This document shows positions 61,755 through 64,000 of a DNA stretch of 64,000 nucleotides, piece after piece; the stretch's first letter is position 1; every line of letters begins with the position of its first letter. Origin of the DNA: ZC4RG30 sp049841155 (GTDB lineage: Bacteria; Pseudomonadota; Gammaproteobacteria; Steroidobacterales; Steroidobacteraceae); assembly GCA_049841155.1 (NCBI GenBank), contig JASGHI010000004.1, forward strand, positions 62,001 to 126,000, read 5' to 3'. Made by a program: the position numbers and the translations under genes. Under the pieces are notes generated by a model. That model did no database searches. It had not been told where the DNA came from and saw nothing but the letters and a program-made list of their open reading frames with translations.

Positions 61755-64000
61755 ATGCGGCCCGTGACTGCCGCCCCTTCCGTGCTTCCCGTCCATGCCG
61801 CGCTGCCGGCGCTGCGTGCGGCGCTGGCCGGGCAGGGGCGCGCCGTGCTGGTGGCGCCGCCCGGCGCGGGCAAGAGCACGGTGGTGCCGTTGGCGCTGCT
61901 GGACGAGTCCTGGGTGCGGGGGCGGCGCATCCTGCTGCTGGAGCCGCGGCGGCTGGCGGCCCGCGCCGTGGCCAGCCGCATGGCGCAGTCGCTGGGCGAG
62001 CCGGTGGGGCAGACGGTGGGCTGGCGCATGCGCCTGGATACCCGGGTGGGGCCGCGCACGCGGCTGGAGGTGGTCACCGAAGGCGTGCTGACGCGCATGC
62101 TGCAGGAGGACGCCACGCTCGGCGATGCGGCGGCGGTGATCTTCGACGAGTTCCACGAGCGCAGCCTCAATGCCGATCTCGGACTGGCGCTGGCGCTGGA
62201 GGCGCGCGCCACTATCGCGCCGGAGCTGCGGCTGCTGGTGATGTCGGCCACGCTGGATGGTGATGCCGTGGCGACGTTGCTCGACGATGCGCCGGTGATC
62301 CGCGCCGAAGGCCGCGCCTTCCCGGTGGCATTGCGTTACCTGGGCCAGGGGCTGCCGGCCCTGCCCGAGCCGGGCCGCATGCCGGCGATGGAGCCGGTTG
62401 CCGGCGCGCTGCGCCTGGCGCTCGCGGAAACCGATGGCGATGTGCTGGTGTTCCTGCCCGGCGCACCGGAGATCCACCGGCTGCGCCGTCTGCTGGAGGA
62501 GGCGGCGCTGAGGGGCGTCGTGATCCACGCGCTGCATGGCGAACTGGATGCTGCCTTGCAGCAGCAGGCACTGGAAGCGCCGCCGCGCGGCATACGCAAG
62601 CTCATCCTTGCCACCAACGTGGCCGAGACCAGCCTCACCATCGAAGGCGTGACCGTGGTGGTGGATACGGGCCTGGCGCGCCGCGCGCTGTTCGATCCGG
62701 CCACCGGCATGAGCCGTCTGGCCACGGTGCGCATCTCGCGTGCTTCGGCGGAGCAGCGCGCCGGCCGTGCCGGCCGCACGGCACCGGGTGTGGCGCTGCG
62801 CCTGTGGGCAGAAGGCGCGCAGGCAACGCTGGCGCCGCACACGCCTGCGGAAATCCTCACCACCGATCTTGCGCCGCTGGCGCTGGAGCTCGCGGCCTGG
62901 GGCGCGCGCGATGTTTCCGGTCTGCGCTTCCTCGATCCACCTCCCGCCGCCCCGCTGGCGCAGGCGCGTGATCTCTTGCGCCGGCTCGAGGCGGTGGACG
63001 ACGCGGACCGCATCACGCCGCTGGGCCGCCGCATGCTGGGCACCGGGCTGCATCCGCGCCTTGCGCACATGGTGCTGCGTGCAGAGGCCGGTCCGCGGCG
63101 CGCGCTGGCTGCGCATCTGGCGGCGTTGCTGTCCGAACGCGATCTGCTGCGCGGCACCCGCGATCCGGACCTGCGCACGCGGATCGAACTGCTGCGCGGC
63201 GCGCATGCGGAACAGGGCGCCGATCGCGGCACGCTGCAGCGCGTGCGGCAACTGGCGGCGCGGCTGGCCGAAGGCCAGCATCTGCAGCCGGATGACGATG
63301 CTGAGGCCGGAGCGCTGCTGGCCTGGGCCTTTCCCGACCGCATCGCGCAGCGCCGTGCCGGCAGCGGCAACCGCTATCTGCTCGCCAATGGCCGCGGCGC
63401 TTCGCTGGCGCAGGTTTCCACGCTTTCCGCCAATGCGTACCTGGTCGCCGTGGAGCTGGATGATGCCGAAGGTGCAGAGGCGCGCATCCGGCTGGCTGCG
63501 CCGCTGGAGCTGGCGCAGCTCGAAGCGGCGCTCGCTGCGCAGATCGTGGAGGGCGAGGAAAGTGAGGCCGATCCGAAGTCCGGCGCGCTGCGCCTGTGGC
63601 GCCGGCGGCGGCTGGGAGCGCTGATCCTCGAGGAGCGGCGTCTCGAAGTGGATGCTGGAGCTGCGGCGGGCTGGCTGCTGGATGCCGTGCGCCGCGAAGG
63701 CCTGGATAGCCTGCCGTGGGGACCGGCTTCACGCGCGCTGCGCGCGCGGCTGGCGCTGATCGCGATGCATGCGCCACCCGGCACGGCGGATCTGCCGGAC
63801 GCCGGTGATGCGGCGCTGCTGGAAGAGCTCGATGCCTGGTTGCTGCCGGCCGTGCATGGCCTCACGCGTCTCGATCAGCTCGGTGACCGCGCGCTGCACG
63901 ATGCGTTGCTGTCGCGCCTGAATCACGCGCAGCGCCGCCGTCTCGACGAATGGGCGCCCATGCATCTTGCCGTGCCCACCGGCTCGCGCATCACCGTCGA
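61755..64000 (+). CDS. hrpB: ATP-dependent helicase HrpB, 3' end beyond the window
   Basis: 748 complete codons are visible and the frame is open at base 64000; HrpB is usually 810-850 residues, so roughly 70-100 are missing. It is a DEAH-type superfamily 2 helicase: Walker A GAGKST (37-42), Walker B DEFH (131-134), SAT motif in LLVMSATLDGD, ATNVAETSLTI and the RAGRAGRTAPG motif VI. The C-terminal HrpB domain starts near residue 600. Function in RNA metabolism remains vague; it is dispensable in E. coli. ATG 61755 is the first start before the conserved core. Confidence 0.95.
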   Translation, partial: MRPVTAAPSVLPVHAALPALRAALAGQGRAVLVAPPGAGKSTVVPLALLDESWVRGRRILLLEPRRLAARAVASRMAQSLGEPVGQTVGWRMRLDTRVGPRTRLEVVTEGVLTRMLQEDATLGDAAAVIFDEFHERSLNADLGLALALEARATIAPELRLLVMSATLDGDAVATLLDDAPVIRAEGRAFPVALRYLGQGLPALPEPGRMPAMEPVAGALRLALAETDGDVLVFLPGAPEIHRLRRLLEEAALRGVVIHALHGELDAALQQQALEAPPRGIRKLILATNVAETSLTIEGVTVVVDTGLARRALFDPATGMSRLATVRISRASAEQRAGRAGRTAPGVALRLWAEGAQATLAPHTPAEILTTDLAPLALELAAWGARDVSGLRFLDPPPAAPLAQARDLLRRLEAVDDADRITPLGRRMLGTGLHPRLAHMVLRAEAGPRRALAAHLAALLSERDLLRGTRDPDLRTRIELLRGAHAEQGADRGTLQRVRQLAARLAEGQHLQPDDDAEAGALLAWAFPDRIAQRRAGSGNRYLLANGRGASLAQVSTLSANAYLVAVELDDAEGAEARIRLAAPLELAQLEAALAAQIVEGEESEADPKSGALRLWRRRRLGALILEERRLEVDAGAAAGWLLDAVRREGLDSLPWGPASRALRARLALIAMHAPPGTADLPDAGDAALLEELDAWLLPAVHGLTRLDQLGDRALHDALLSRLNHAQRRRLDEWAPMHLAVPTGSRITV

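Overview
This is a GC-rich, densely packed bacterial chromosome segment, most likely from a gammaproteobacterium. The evidence is a class I gamma-glutamylcysteine ligase, an opgGH pair, an E. coli-type LexA box, a P-II gene with a sigma-54-like promoter, and S46 and M2 metazoan-like exopeptidases. An order such as Nevskiales, Steroidobacterales or a non-Xanthomonas Xanthomonadales relative fits, but no single marker here fixes the genus. I see no rRNA, tRNA, CRISPR array or intact insertion sequence.

Layout. 1-8.2 kb (minus strand): an acetyl-CoA hydrolase-like fragment, YceI, cytochrome b561, an S46 dipeptidyl-peptidase, a VOC protein, ferrochelatase (hemH), dienelactone hydrolase, TspO, a FadI-like thiolase and a small DUF2845 protein. 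8.2-16.5 kb: gshA, glnB with a sigma-54-type promoter, then divergent acetolactate synthase subunit genes. The large-subunit gene leads a run with a degenerate alpha/beta-hydrolase, a coiled-coil FHA protein, ilvA and a PGPGW membrane protein. 16.5-27.7 kb (plus strand): a compact ten-gene locus encoding four lipoproteins, a membrane Ser/Thr kinase, an FHA-like/PEGA/SUMF1 protein, a small exported protein, an actin/Hsp70-like FHA protein and two membrane-anchored vWA proteins sharing an identical 17-residue N-terminal motif. This is the best candidate for an undescribed system. It recalls the threonine-phosphorylation branch of type VI secretion (PpkA/TagR/TagQ/Fha), but no secretion genes are present.

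27.7-34.6 kb: a TPR/TonB-like protein, an NAD(P)-binding protein, a GGDEF-EAL protein and, just downstream, a cyclic-di-GMP-I riboswitch leading a SPOR-like repeat protein. 34.6-44.5 kb: a zinc-ribbon protein and a head-to-tail fused double UvrA behind a LexA box, an M2 peptidase lipoprotein and a YgiQ radical-SAM protein. 44.5-48.7 kb: opgG-opgH-DUF423.

48.7-59.4 kb is the accessory region: a Fic protein flanked by 15-bp direct repeats, then a TonB-like gene overlapping a 1979-residue SpvB/RHS protein. Behind it lie a candidate immunity gene, a start-less fragment resembling a displaced C-terminal tip, a two-helix membrane protein, another tip-like fragment and a three-helix membrane protein. 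This reads as a polymorphic-toxin locus with silent C-terminal/immunity modules. Base composition falls visibly from about 56.5 to 59.5 kb. 59.6-64 kb returns to core genes: a CPA2 antiporter, a neutral zinc metallopeptidase and hrpB, which runs off the window.
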